From Kibdelosporangium banguiense (lineage in GTDB: Bacteria; Actinomycetota; Actinomycetes; Mycobacteriales; Pseudonocardiaceae): a stretch of DNA of 64,000 nt. The notes under the pieces were generated by a model that was given only the letters and a program-made list of their open reading frames with translations, did no database searches and was not told where the DNA came from. The stretch lies in NCBI RefSeq assembly GCF_017876405.1, contig NZ_JAGINW010000001.1, positions 3,175,203 to 3,239,202 on the forward strand. Direction: 5' to 3'. Made by a program: the position numbers and the translations under genes. Below are positions 19,563 through 28,045 of the stretch, piece by piece (the stretch's first letter is position 1; each line of letters opens with the position of its first letter).

Positions 19563-20537
19563 ATGGGCAAACTGGCTGAATACCGCGCGAAATGGCCGTG
19601 GCTTGATCATTTGATCCGGGCCGACGATGCCTTCGGTGAGCGGTACGGCAGTCAGTTCGCCGCGGCGATCACTTATTTCAGTGTGCTGTCGTTGTTCCCG
19701 TTGCTGATGATCGCGTTCGCGGTGGCCGGGTTCATCCTGTCCGCCCAGCCTGAGCTGCTCGATGAGCTCAAACAGGGCATCAGCAAGGCTGTTCCGGGGC
19801 CGCTGGGCGGGACGATCAACGACGTGGTGACCACCGCGCTGGATTCCAAGGGCACAGTCGGGGTGATCGGCCTGCTGGCCGCGCTGTACTCCGGCATCGG
19901 CTGGACGACGAACCTGCGGGACGCGCTCACCGCCCAGTGGGGCCATGAACGCAGGCAACTGCCGCTGATCTCGACCACGTTCAAGGACCTGCTGGCGTTG
20001 ATCAGCCTGGGGCTCGCGCTTGTTGTGTCCTTTGGTCTGACTGCGGCGGGTACCGGGCTGGGGAACCTGCTGTTGCGGCTGGTTGGGCTGGAAGGTGCAG
20101 GCTGGGCGCGGTTCCTGCTGTTCCTGGCCACGCTTTTGCTGTCGGTCATCGCGAACTGGCTGGTGTTCCTGTGGGTGCTGACCAGGCTGCCGCGCGAGAA
20201 GGTGATCGTCCGCAGTGCCATGAAGGGCGCGATGGCCGCGGCGATCGGGTTCGAACTGCTCAAACAACTGGGCGCGATCTACCTCAGCAGCGTCACCAGT
20301 TCACCGACCGGCGTCATTTTCGGGCCGGTCATCGGCCTGCTGGTGTTCGCCAATCTGGTTGCCAGGTTCCTGCTGTTCGTCACGGCCTGGACCGCGACGG
20401 CTAATCCCGGATCGGGTCGATCCGCATCGTCTTCTCCGGATCAGTCTCCGGAGGAACAGAAGCAGTCCGCCGTGCGTACCGCAATCGAATACGCCAAATC
20501 AGGAAACCGAGGATTGTCACCGCGGCGATCGACATAG
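19563..20537 (+). CDS. YihY/BrkB-family inner membrane protein
   Basis: The 324-residue protein has about six transmembrane helices and the family's ERYGSQFAAAITYFSVLSLFPL segment, then NDVVTTALDSKG and 'SSPTGVIFGPVIGLLVFANLVARFLLFVTAW'. The family has envelope-integrity or transport roles that are not well defined (older RNase BN labels were mistaken). The last about 45 residues are hydrophilic and are read across 137 bp of the opposite-strand carboxypeptidase gene. It lies shortly after trpS on the same strand. Confidence 0.85.
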   Translation: MGKLAEYRAKWPWLDHLIRADDAFGERYGSQFAAAITYFSVLSLFPLLMIAFAVAGFILSAQPELLDELKQGISKAVPGPLGGTINDVVTTALDSKGTVGVIGLLAALYSGIGWTTNLRDALTAQWGHERRQLPLISTTFKDLLALISLGLALVVSFGLTAAGTGLGNLLLRLVGLEGAGWARFLLFLATLLLSVIANWLVFLWVLTRLPREKVIVRSAMKGAMAAAIGFELLKQLGAIYLSSVTSSPTGVIFGPVIGLLVFANLVARFLLFVTAWTATANPGSGRSASSSPDQSPEEQKQSAVRTAIEYAKSGNRGLSPRRST

Positions 20538-21684
20538 CCGCGGTCGGCAGGATGCCGCCCTGGTTCGAGATCGGCTTCACCGGCGCCGCGGTCGACGTGC
20601 CGCCGGTGGACACGCTCGCCGCCGGATCCGGGTTGTCGTCGGTCGCCGCGGCCGGCTTGGGCGTGTTCAAGGTGCCGACCGGCTGGACCTTGGGCAGGCC
20701 GAAACCCCAGGTGAGCAGCTTCCCGCCCTGGTCGGCCATCTTGACCGGCGCCTGCTCGCCGCGCATCAGCACCACCACGAGCCTGCGCCCGTTCTGTTCG
20801 GCGCCGCCGAGGTATGTGTGCCGCGCGTCGTCGGTGAAACCTGTTTTGCCACCGAGGAATCCGTCGTACTTACCGAGCAGGCGGTTGTCGTTGTTGACTT
20901 TGAAACCCGGTTTGTTGCCGTAGCCCGGCCAGTCGATCTGCTTGGTGGTGATGGCCGTCGCGAACTCGGGATGCTTCATGGCTTCCCGGTAGAACAGCGC
21001 CATGTCGTAGGCCGAGGTCATCATGCCTGGCCCGTCGAGCCCGGACGGGGTCGCGGTGTGGGTGTCCATGGCGCCGAGCGCGTGGGCAGTGTCGTTCATC
21101 TTCTGCACGGCCTTGTCGACTGAACCCAGCTGCACGGCCAACGCGTGGGCGGCGTCGTTGCCCGAATGCATCAGCAACGCCTGGAACAGCTGCTGGACGG
21201 TGTACTGGCCGCCCGCGCCCATCCCGACCCTGGTGCCGTCCTGGTTGGCGTCCTCCGACGTGCCGGTGACGACCGTGTCCATTTTCAGGTCCTTCATCAC
21301 CACGATGGCGAGCAGGACCTTGATCAACGAGGCCGGCCGGTGCCGGGCGTGCGGGTCCTTCGCGCCGATCACGTTGCCGCTGTCGAGGTCTGCCAGCAGC
21401 CATGACGCGGACGTGACGTCGGCGGGCGGTGCGGTCGCGCTTTGCGGTGCGATGACGCCACATTCACCCATTCGAGCGCCGCCGACCGGTTTGTCGGGTA
21501 CCGGGACCGGGCCTGGCGACTGCTCACCGGGCTTGGGTTTCTCGGATGTGTCCACCGGCGGGGGCGGCGTCGTCTTGTTCGGGCAGGGCGTGCCTGGCTG
21601 CGCGACCGCGGTGAAACCCGCGGAACCGATCAGGCACAGCACAGCAAACAGGGTGGCGAACAGTCGCCGCGACGTCAGGACCAC
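20401..21684 (-). CDS. D-alanyl-D-alanine carboxypeptidase (SxxK, membrane-anchored)
   Basis: The 427-residue protein has a signal peptide, then a Pro-rich segment and the penicillin-binding serine peptidase domain. All three motifs are intact: Ser119-LI-Lys122, Ser174-Gly-Asn176 and Lys280-Thr-Gly282. A C-terminal transmembrane helix (ILPTAAMSIAAVTILGFLIW) has a basic cytoplasmic tail. It should trim the terminal D-Ala from peptidoglycan pentapeptides outside the cell. The GTG at 21684 lacks a ribosome site but has TAATCT 6 nt upstream, suggesting a leaderless mRNA. It is paralogous to the next gene upstream (21745-23109), which has lost the catalytic motifs. Its 3' end overlaps the BrkB gene. 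Confidence 0.92.
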   Translation of the reverse strand: MVLTSRRLFATLFAVLCLIGSAGFTAVAQPGTPCPNKTTPPPPVDTSEKPKPGEQSPGPVPVPDKPVGGARMGECGVIAPQSATAPPADVTSASWLLADLDSGNVIGAKDPHARHRPASLIKVLLAIVVMKDLKMDTVVTGTSEDANQDGTRVGMGAGGQYTVQQLFQALLMHSGNDAAHALAVQLGSVDKAVQKMNDTAHALGAMDTHTATPSGLDGPGMMTSAYDMALFYREAMKHPEFATAITTKQIDWPGYGNKPGFKVNNDNRLLGKYDGFLGGKTGFTDDARHTYLGGAEQNGRRLVVVLMRGEQAPVKMADQGGKLLTWGFGLPKVQPVGTLNTPKPAAATDDNPDPAASVSTGGTSTAAPVKPISNQGGILPTAAMSIAAVTILGFLIWRIRLRYARRTASVPPETDPEKTMRIDPIRD

Positions 21685-21690
21685 AAACCC

Positions 21691-21716
21691 AGATTAGGCC
21701 GTAAACACGCGGTCAA
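21691..21716 (-). promoter_or_regulatory. Promoter of the active carboxypeptidase gene
   Basis: Minus strand TTGACC (21716-21711), 14 nt, TAATCT (21696-21691), then 6 nt to the GTG. The -10 is good; the spacer is short. Confidence 0.4.
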
Positions 21717-21744
21717 GTCACCGGGTATGCGCACGCAGTCGCCG

Positions 21745-23109
21745 TCACTGGGCTTGTTGTGCGCGCAGCCGTTTGGCGCGCTGCATTTTGCGGCGCATGG
21801 TCATCAGCACACCGATCAGGACCACCACGCCGGCCAGGATCGTCACCGGCAGGCCGAACGTGCCGAAGGCGGAGCGCTGCAACGCGTTGGGGCCGCCGGC
21901 CTGGGTGCTGCTCTGGCCCGACGTGCCCTGGACGTTGGTGTCGCGGCTGGTCTGCGGGGCCTGGCTGGTCGTGCTGCCGAGCTGGCCGACCGGCTGGACG
22001 CGTGCGCCGGCCAGGGTGAAGCCGTAGTCCAGCAACGAACCCGCCTGCTCGAACGGTGCCTTGTCCGACCGCATGATCGAGACGATCAGGTGCCTGTCGT
22101 CCTTCTCGGCGCTGCCGACGAACGTGTTCTTCGCGGCGTTGGTGGAGCCGGCCTTGCCGCCGGTGGCGCCCTTGTAGTCGCTCAGCAGCTTGTTGTCGTT
22201 GGTGCGGGAGATCCGGGTGTTGCGGCTGCCCTGAGGCTTGATCTCGGCGGTCTTGGAGCCGGTGGCCTCGGCGAACGCGGGGACGCGCATGGCCTCGCGG
22301 TAGATCAGGGCGGTGTCGAACGCGGACGTGCTCTGGCCAGGCACGTCGTTGCCGTTCGGGTTCACCACGCGGGTGTCGAGTGCCTTGAGCTCCTTGGCCA
22401 GGCCGTTCAACTTCTCGACGGTGGTGTCCATGCCGCCGAGTTCACGGGACAACGCGCTGGTGGCGTCGGCCGCCGGGGTGGCGATCAGGGCACGGATCAG
22501 GTCACCCGCGAGGTACTTGCCGTCCGCGACGATGCCGACCTTGGTGCCCTGCTGGCGGGTGTCCTCCTTGGTGCCCACGATGATCTTGTCGGCCGGGAGC
22601 TCCCGCAGCGCGAGGATGGCCAGCAGGACCTTGATGGTTCCGGCCGGCCGCTGGCGGGCATGCGGTGCGTACGCCGCGAGCACGTCACCGGTGGTCTGGT
22701 CGGCGATCAGCCAGGACTCGGAGGTCAGCCGGTCCGGCGGCGGGGTGGCGTTGCGGGGCAGCACCACGCCGCAGTCGCCCATCAGCGGGCCGCCGATCGC
22801 CACGTCCGGAATCTCCAGTGGCGGCATCTGGTCGCCGTTGCCGTCGTTGGCCGGCGGCGGGACGGCTTTCTCCCTGCAGACGCTCGGCGCGGGCGCTTCG
22901 GAGGACTTCGTCGTCGTACCGGACGACGACGGCTTGCTGGAGCCGGAGGACGACGTGCTTCCTCGCGGGTTGGAAGGCGAGGTGGGCTGCTGCATCAGCC
23001 GCGAGTCGGGGGCCGCGTTCGCCGCGGGGACCACGGCGAACGTGACGGCGGCGGCGATGCTGAGACTGAGGTTCAGTACGCGGGCCAGTTGCCGATCTCG
23101 TTCGGGCAC
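21745..23109 (-). CDS. Catalytically degenerate DD-carboxypeptidase paralogue
   Basis: The 454-residue protein has the same layout as its neighbour: signal peptide, Ser/Pro-rich linker, peptidase domain, C-terminal transmembrane helix (LPVTILAGVVVLIGVLM) and basic tail. Alignment by eye shows all three active-site motifs changed. SxxK is Gly157-TI-Lys160 (nucleophile Ser lost), SGN is Pro-Ala-Ala at 212-214, and KTG is Lys319-Ala-Gly321. The surrounding residues remain well conserved (KVLLAI, TSAFDTALIYREAM, NDNKLL), which argues for a maintained non-enzymatic role rather than decay. It may bind peptidoglycan or regulate the active partner 60 bp downstream; this is inference. Confidence 0.85.
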   Translation of the reverse strand: MPERDRQLARVLNLSLSIAAAVTFAVVPAANAAPDSRLMQQPTSPSNPRGSTSSSGSSKPSSSGTTTKSSEAPAPSVCREKAVPPPANDGNGDQMPPLEIPDVAIGGPLMGDCGVVLPRNATPPPDRLTSESWLIADQTTGDVLAAYAPHARQRPAGTIKVLLAILALRELPADKIIVGTKEDTRQQGTKVGIVADGKYLAGDLIRALIATPAADATSALSRELGGMDTTVEKLNGLAKELKALDTRVVNPNGNDVPGQSTSAFDTALIYREAMRVPAFAEATGSKTAEIKPQGSRNTRISRTNDNKLLSDYKGATGGKAGSTNAAKNTFVGSAEKDDRHLIVSIMRSDKAPFEQAGSLLDYGFTLAGARVQPVGQLGSTTSQAPQTSRDTNVQGTSGQSSTQAGGPNALQRSAFGTFGLPVTILAGVVVLIGVLMTMRRKMQRAKRLRAQQAQ

Positions 23110-23240
23110 ACATGCAGGCTAGTCACTCGATCGTGATGTCGGTCGCCGGGGCTACGCAAACCGCCCCGGAGGTGTCGCGGTAAGTGATGGGCGAATAATG
23201 CCGTTCTGGTTGTTTTTCCACCACGCGAGGAGATTGATCA

Positions 23241-23588
23241 GTGGAGTTCGTCCGGCACCTGCTCGTGTTCCTGCACCTGCTCGGGATGGCGATGCTGATC
23301 GGCACGCTCATGCTGCAGCTCAAGGCGGGCCAGGACGCGCCGCTGAACAAGGGCTGGCTGCACGGCGCCGGCCTGCAGCTGGTCACCGGCCTGGCTCTGA
23401 TGCTGCTCGCGCCACTGACCGACCAGGACTACAACCACATGAAACTCGGCATCAAGCTGCTGGTGCTGGTGGTGATCGGGGTGTTCTCGGTGCTCTACGT
23501 GACCAAGGACAAAGCGCCGAAATGGCTGCCGCCGACGCTCGGCGGCCTGGTCGTGCTGAATGTCGGCCTGGCGGTGTTCTGGGCCTGA
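23241..23588 (+). CDS. Four-helix integral membrane protein
   Basis: The 115-residue protein has four hydrophobic helices (LLVFLHLLGMAMLIGTLML, GLQLVTGLALMLL, GIKLLVLVVIGVFSVLYV, LGGLVVLNVGLAVFW), short loops and His residues in the first two helices. It resembles small actinobacterial membrane proteins of unknown role. GAGGAGA lies 9 nt before the GTG at 23241. It is transcribed alone, divergently from the degenerate carboxypeptidase. Confidence 0.75.
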   Translation: MEFVRHLLVFLHLLGMAMLIGTLMLQLKAGQDAPLNKGWLHGAGLQLVTGLALMLLAPLTDQDYNHMKLGIKLLVLVVIGVFSVLYVTKDKAPKWLPPTLGGLVVLNVGLAVFWA

Positions 23589-23706
23589 TAGAGATCACCC
23601 ACCTGAGTGAGGGGTCGGTTCATCACTACATAGCGATAACCCTACGTATGGCGTATTTCACTCCTTCGAGTTAGTTCGTACTGTCAGCCCGGTTTGTTTG
23701 CAGCCG

Positions 23707-23722
23707 GAGAGTGATCACTCTC
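23707..23722. promoter_or_regulatory. Perfect 16-bp palindrome upstream of the M6 protease
   Basis: GAGAGTGATCACTCTC, 26 bp before the GTG at 23749. Its placement in the 5' region suggests an operator, or an mRNA hairpin just ahead of the ribosome site. Confidence 0.4.
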
Positions 23723-23748
23723 TGGCCGCGGAGCTAACGGGAGGGCAA

Positions 23749-26124
23749 GTGCATCGAAGAGCAACAGCCGGCTTAGCGCTGTGTGCGCTGGTCGGCCTGG
23801 GTGTCGGCAGTCTGACCGCGCCGGCGGTCGCCGCACCCACCGTGGCCCCGTCGGTCGCCGAACAGGCACCCGACGACCACGATCTGCCGAACAAGCTCGA
23901 GGAGAAGCGCCGGGCGCTGCGCCAGGAGGCGCTCGCCGAGGTGCTCTCCGGCGAGACCAAGGCCGAGAAGCGCGGTGCGAGCACGGTCGCCAAGATCGGC
24001 GCCAAGCCCGCCGACGCACGCCGCGGTGGCGTTCCCGAGCAGCGCGTTGACCAGTACGTCGAGCTCAGCCGGGAGAAGACCGACAAGATCTTCGTGGTGC
24101 TGGCCGAGTTCGGCAACGACCGCGACCCGCGTTTCCCCGACGTGGACATCGCGCCGGCGATCCCGGGCCCGACGAAGTTCGACGGCCCGCTGCACAACGA
24201 GATCCCCGCGCCCAACCGCGCCGTGGACAACACCACGGTCTGGCAGCCGGACTACTCCCGCGGCCACTTCCAGCAGATGTACTTCGGCTCCGGGCCCGAC
24301 TCGCTGAAGTCGTACTACGAGAAGCAGTCCTCGGGCCGCTACTCGGTCGACGGCACGGTGACCGACTGGGTCAAGGTCAAGTACAACGAGGCCCGCTACG
24401 GCCGCTCCAACGGCTTCCCGTGTGCCGGCAACGTCTGTAACAACACCTGGGACCTGGTCCGCGACGCGGTCAACCAGTGGGTGGCCGACCGTCTCGCCGG
24501 TGGCGCGACCCTCGAGCAGGTCAAGGCCGAGCTCGCGTCGTTCGACCAGTGGGACCGGTACGACGCCGACAGCGACGGTGACTTCAACGAGCCCGACGGC
24601 TACATCGACCACTTCCAGATCGTGCACTCCGGCGGCGACCAGGCCGACGGTGACCCGATCCAGGGTGAGGACGCGATCTGGAGCCACCGCTGGTACACCT
24701 ATCCGAGCTCGCCTGACGGCCCCGTGGGCAACAAGCGTGGTGGCACGCAGGTCGGCAACACCGGCCTGTGGATCGGCGACTACACCATCCAGCCGGAGAA
24801 CGGCGGGATCAGCGTGTTCGCCCACGAGTACGGCCACGACCTCGGCCTGCCGGACCACTACGACACCTCGGGCCCGGCCGCGGCCAATGAGAACGGCGTG
24901 AACTGGTGGAGCATCATGGGCCAGAGCCGCGTCTCGGCCCCGGGTGAGGCGCTGGGTACCCGTGCCGCCGACCTGTCGGCGTGGGACAAGATGCAGCTGG
25001 GCTGGCTGGACTACGAAGTCGTTGTGGCAGGCCAGGATCGCAGGATCGACCTCGGCCCGCACGAGTACAACACCGACAAGGCACAAGGTGTTGTCGTTGT
25101 GCTGCCGGACAAGCAGGTGTCCACCAACTACGGCGCGCCGTTCGCGGGCACCAAGATGTACTGGAGCGGCAAGGGTGACGACGTCGACAACTCGGCGGTC
25201 CGGGACCTTGACCTGACCGGCAAGACGTCCGCGAGCCTGACTCTCAAGGCCCGCTACGACATCGAAGCCGACTTCGACTACCTGTACGTGCAGGTGTCGA
25301 CCGACGGCGGCCAGAACTGGACTTCGCTGAACGGCACCGTCAACGGCGCCGCCTTCCCGAAGGACGGTGCGGGCGCCCCGGCGCTGACCGGCACGCAGGC
25401 TAGCTGGGCCGACGTGTCCGTGCCGCTGACCTCGGTGGCCGGCAAGCAGGCCAAGTTCCGGTTCCGCTATGTCACCGACGGTGGCGTGGCGCCGGACGGC
25501 TTCTTCGCCGACAACATCAAGATCACGGCCGACGGCGCGACGATCCTCGACGACGGTGCGGAAGGTGCCACGACGGGCTGGACCCTCAACGGGTTCAAGA
25601 CCACGACCGGTACCGAGACGGCGGCGTTCGACAACTTCTACATCGCCACCAACCGCACGTACGCGTCCTACGACGAGCACATGCAGACGGGTCCGTACAA
25701 CTTCGGCTTCCCGGACCGGCCTGACTACGTGGAGCACTTCCCGTACCAGGACGGCCTGCTCGTGTCCTACTGGGACACTTCGCAGGGCGACAACAACTCG
25801 AGCCAGCACCCTGGTGAGGGTCTGATCCTGCCGATCGACGCGAACCCGGAGCCGATCTACAACCTGCAGGGCCAGCCGTGGCGTCCACGTATCGCGGGCT
25901 ACGACGCGCCCTTCTCGTTGCAGAAGTCGGACTCGTTCACCCTGCACGCGGCCGGCCGTGCCAGCTACATCCGGGGCAAGGCCGCCCAGCCGCTGTTCGA
26001 CGACAGCAAGACCTACTGGTTCGCCGAGCAGCCGACGGCGGGTGTGAAGGTCCCGAAGGCGGGCGTGAAGATCCGGGTGCAGTCGCAGCAAGGCACCTCG
26101 ATGACCGTGCGCGTCTTCAAGTAA
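23749..26124 (+). CDS. Secreted M6-family (immune inhibitor A-like) metalloprotease
   Basis: The 791-residue protein has a signal peptide (ALCALVGLGVGSLTAPAVAAP). A propeptide-like charged segment of about 90 residues follows, then the M6 catalytic domain with HEYGHDLGLPDHYD at residues 359-372 (HExxH zinc site with a third ligand downstream). C-terminal beta domains include a 'FDYLYVQVSTDGGQNW' MAM/lectin-like fold. This is the typical immune-inhibitor-A arrangement of an exported zinc endopeptidase. GGGAGGG lies a few bases before the GTG at 23749, preferred over an upstream start at 23698. A bidirectional terminator follows. Confidence 0.92.
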   Translation: MHRRATAGLALCALVGLGVGSLTAPAVAAPTVAPSVAEQAPDDHDLPNKLEEKRRALRQEALAEVLSGETKAEKRGASTVAKIGAKPADARRGGVPEQRVDQYVELSREKTDKIFVVLAEFGNDRDPRFPDVDIAPAIPGPTKFDGPLHNEIPAPNRAVDNTTVWQPDYSRGHFQQMYFGSGPDSLKSYYEKQSSGRYSVDGTVTDWVKVKYNEARYGRSNGFPCAGNVCNNTWDLVRDAVNQWVADRLAGGATLEQVKAELASFDQWDRYDADSDGDFNEPDGYIDHFQIVHSGGDQADGDPIQGEDAIWSHRWYTYPSSPDGPVGNKRGGTQVGNTGLWIGDYTIQPENGGISVFAHEYGHDLGLPDHYDTSGPAAANENGVNWWSIMGQSRVSAPGEALGTRAADLSAWDKMQLGWLDYEVVVAGQDRRIDLGPHEYNTDKAQGVVVVLPDKQVSTNYGAPFAGTKMYWSGKGDDVDNSAVRDLDLTGKTSASLTLKARYDIEADFDYLYVQVSTDGGQNWTSLNGTVNGAAFPKDGAGAPALTGTQASWADVSVPLTSVAGKQAKFRFRYVTDGGVAPDGFFADNIKITADGATILDDGAEGATTGWTLNGFKTTTGTETAAFDNFYIATNRTYASYDEHMQTGPYNFGFPDRPDYVEHFPYQDGLLVSYWDTSQGDNNSSQHPGEGLILPIDANPEPIYNLQGQPWRPRIAGYDAPFSLQKSDSFTLHAAGRASYIRGKAAQPLFDDSKTYWFAEQPTAGVKVPKAGVKIRVQSQQGTSMTVRVFK

Positions 26125-26142
26125 CCACAGTTCGACGACCGG

Positions 26143-26175
26143 AAACGGGGTGCCCGCAGCGGGCACCCCGTTTTT
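26143..26175. terminator. Bidirectional intrinsic terminator
   Basis: ACGGGGTGCCCGC and GCGGGCACCCCGT form a near-perfect stem followed by TTTTT on the plus strand; AAA is on the other side. It sits between the convergent M6 protease and serine hydrolase genes. Confidence 0.85.
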
Positions 26176-26181
26176 CGCGTT

Positions 26182-27183
26182 CTACAGGGCTTCGAGCAGT
26201 TCGACGGCCGCGGCCTGCGCTTCGTCCGCCGCGTTGAACCTGTTCACGATGGCCGCGACACCGGTCCGGCGGCTGGGGCTGAAGGCGGTGTAGCTGGAGA
26301 AACCGCCGGTTCCGCCGTTGTGCCAGATGATCTCGCCGCTGCGGGGCAGCGAGCCGAAGTGCCAGCCGAGGCCCACTCGCGTGGTGCCGTCGGTGAAATG
26401 CTGCCGCTGAGCCAGTTTCAGGGCAGGACTCGGGTCCTTGATGTGTGCATGGGTGAATCGGAGCAGGTCGTTGACCGTGCCGTAGAGCGCGCCCATGCCT
26501 TGGAGCACCGACATGTGCCAGTCTGGCACGGGCATGTCCTTGTCGTAGTAGCCCTGGACTTTCCGGCGAGGATCGGTCACCGTCAGCCCGGTGTCCTTGA
26601 GCCGCAACGGCCGCGCGATCCAGTCCCGGACCATCGTGCCGTAGTCACGGTTCAGGGCCATGCCGAGCAGACCGGCACCCAGGTTGGAGTACTCGTACTT
26701 GCTGCCGGGCTCCGCGATCAACTGGGTCATCCGCAGATACTCGATCAGCTTGGCCTCGGTGATGTGTGCGTACGGATCCCACACGTCGAGCGCGGGATCG
26801 GTGAGCAGGCCCGTCGGCAGCCGCGGCAGGCCGGACGTGTGCGTGGCCAGCTGTTTCAAAGTGATCGCCTCGGACACAGGGAATCCGGGCAGATGCTTCG
26901 TGAGCCGGTCGTCGAGTGATACCCGGCCGCGGCAGACCGCGGTCGCGAGGGCGACTCCGGTGAAGGTCTTGGTGATCGAACCGATCTGGAAGATCGTGTC
27001 GCCGTTGACCGCGTACTGGTCACGGCCTCGGAACGCGCCGATGGCTGCGGTCTGGAAACCGGCCAGCCGGGCGTGCTGACTGTCTACAAGCGACTTGAGG
27101 CGGGATTCGGCGGCCAGCGCGGGTGTCGCGGTCAACGCCAGCCCTCCCAACGTGGCAGCGAGAACACTTCGGCGGCTGGGCAT
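26182..27183 (-). CDS. Secreted beta-lactamase-fold serine hydrolase
   Basis: The 333-residue protein has an N-terminal MPSRRSVLAATLGGLAL (twin-arginine-like export signal, AxA cleavage site). A class C beta-lactamase/DD-peptidase domain has SITK (SxxK) and YSN as the YxN motif. A HNGGTGGFSSYTAF segment occupies the KTG position. Such proteins are esterases, DD-peptidases or beta-lactamases; sequence alone does not say which. It lies 27 bp after the ArsR-type regulator gene on the same strand and is probably controlled by it. Confidence 0.85.
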   Translation of the reverse strand: MPSRRSVLAATLGGLALTATPALAAESRLKSLVDSQHARLAGFQTAAIGAFRGRDQYAVNGDTIFQIGSITKTFTGVALATAVCRGRVSLDDRLTKHLPGFPVSEAITLKQLATHTSGLPRLPTGLLTDPALDVWDPYAHITEAKLIEYLRMTQLIAEPGSKYEYSNLGAGLLGMALNRDYGTMVRDWIARPLRLKDTGLTVTDPRRKVQGYYDKDMPVPDWHMSVLQGMGALYGTVNDLLRFTHAHIKDPSPALKLAQRQHFTDGTTRVGLGWHFGSLPRSGEIIWHNGGTGGFSSYTAFSPSRRTGVAAIVNRFNAADEAQAAAVELLEAL

Positions 27184-27210
27184 GGTTTTCCCCCTTTGTT
27201 GCGGACTGAC

Positions 27211-27702
27211 TCATTGCGGACTCAACACAGCGGTGAGTACGACGAGCAGCGGCACGACCCGCGTCCCCGGTACGGCGTAGTGCCCCCTGCCGGTGACCAT
27301 CAGCCAGCCCGCGGACACGAGTTGCCGCAGGTGGTGGTACAGCTGGCCGGTCGTGCCCAGTGCCTCGTGCTCCTGCAGTTCGGCTGTCGTGCGGACGCCT
27401 CCGAGAATCAAGCGCAGCAACAACATCCGCACCGGGTGACCGAGCGCCGCGAACGCGCCGCTGAACTCCGACCAGTCCAGTGCCATGAGCTTTTCGAACG
27501 TCTCGCCCTGTTGCCACTCGTAGTACTCACCCGTGGACAGCGGTGCGGCGCCGGTGAACAGCACCGCACCCGACTCGTTGCGTTGCTTGAGGCCTGTCAG
27601 GGCCCAGAAGACTTCCGGGTCCGGCACGCCCGCTTCGGCGTGCTTTGTTTCCAGCGCGGCGACCCGTTCTTCCAGTGCGGCCAGCCGCTCGTCGTACTCC
27701 AT
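27211..27702 (-). CDS. ArsR-like winged-helix transcriptional regulator
   Basis: The 163-residue protein has an N-terminal coiled coil (DERLAALEERVAALE), a middle segment and a C-terminal winged helix. The last contains ALGHPVRMLLLRLIL, a TTAELQE helix, a TGQLYHHLRQLVSAGWL recognition helix and a wing 'GRGHYAVPG'. The GHPVR..LL..L pattern is ArsR/helix-turn-helix-20 type. No metal-binding Cys pair is present. A 14-bp palindrome 10 bp upstream of the ATG is a good candidate for its own operator. It heads an operon with the serine hydrolase. Confidence 0.82.
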   Translation of the reverse strand: MEYDERLAALEERVAALETKHAEAGVPDPEVFWALTGLKQRNESGAVLFTGAAPLSTGEYYEWQQGETFEKLMALDWSEFSGAFAALGHPVRMLLLRLILGGVRTTAELQEHEALGTTGQLYHHLRQLVSAGWLMVTGRGHYAVPGTRVVPLLVVLTAVLSPQ

Positions 27703-27712
27703 GAGACCATGT

Positions 27713-27726
27713 TACGTAATTACGTA
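27713..27726. promoter_or_regulatory. Palindromic operator of the ArsR-like regulator
   Basis: TACGTAATTACGTA is a perfect 14-bp palindrome, 10 bp before the regulator ATG. A second inverted repeat, AACGTTAG (27735-27742) with CTAACGTT (27772-27779), lies farther out. Autoregulation is inferred. Confidence 0.55.
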
Positions 27727-28045
27727 GGAACGTCAACGTTAGCCTTGGGCGATCAATTGACTACTCTTCGTCTAACGTTACCCATCCGTTATCTCGCGCT
27801 GGGTAAACGGCTGATTCGTGGCGGCTGGAGGTGTCCGGGCTCAACCAACTGACGGTGTGGCGGCGTCGACTCGCCCGATCTGTGCACCGCCACCTGGAGC
27901 AGTTGGCGATCATGCGGGTTTCGCAGGCGTAACAAGGGTTTCGCCAGGCCGATCACGTCCACAATGAGTCCCAGAGAGACTGTGGAATCATCGGACGACC
28001 GGCGGGCGCCGCACCCGGGGCGTGACCGATCCCTAGGAGTCCACT
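27727..28045. other. Intergenic region between the ArsR-like gene and the gas-vesicle pair
   Basis: It holds the AACGTTAG/CTAACGTT inverted repeat and presumably the divergent promoters. I see no gene I would support. AGGAG at 28035-28039 is the ribosome site of the next gene. Confidence 0.5.

Noticed and set aside
23773..26166. 797-codon open frame antisense to the M6 protease
   Set aside because: Composition is Val/Arg/His-rich as expected of an antisense shadow; no motif, and the plus strand has HEYGH and a signal peptide.
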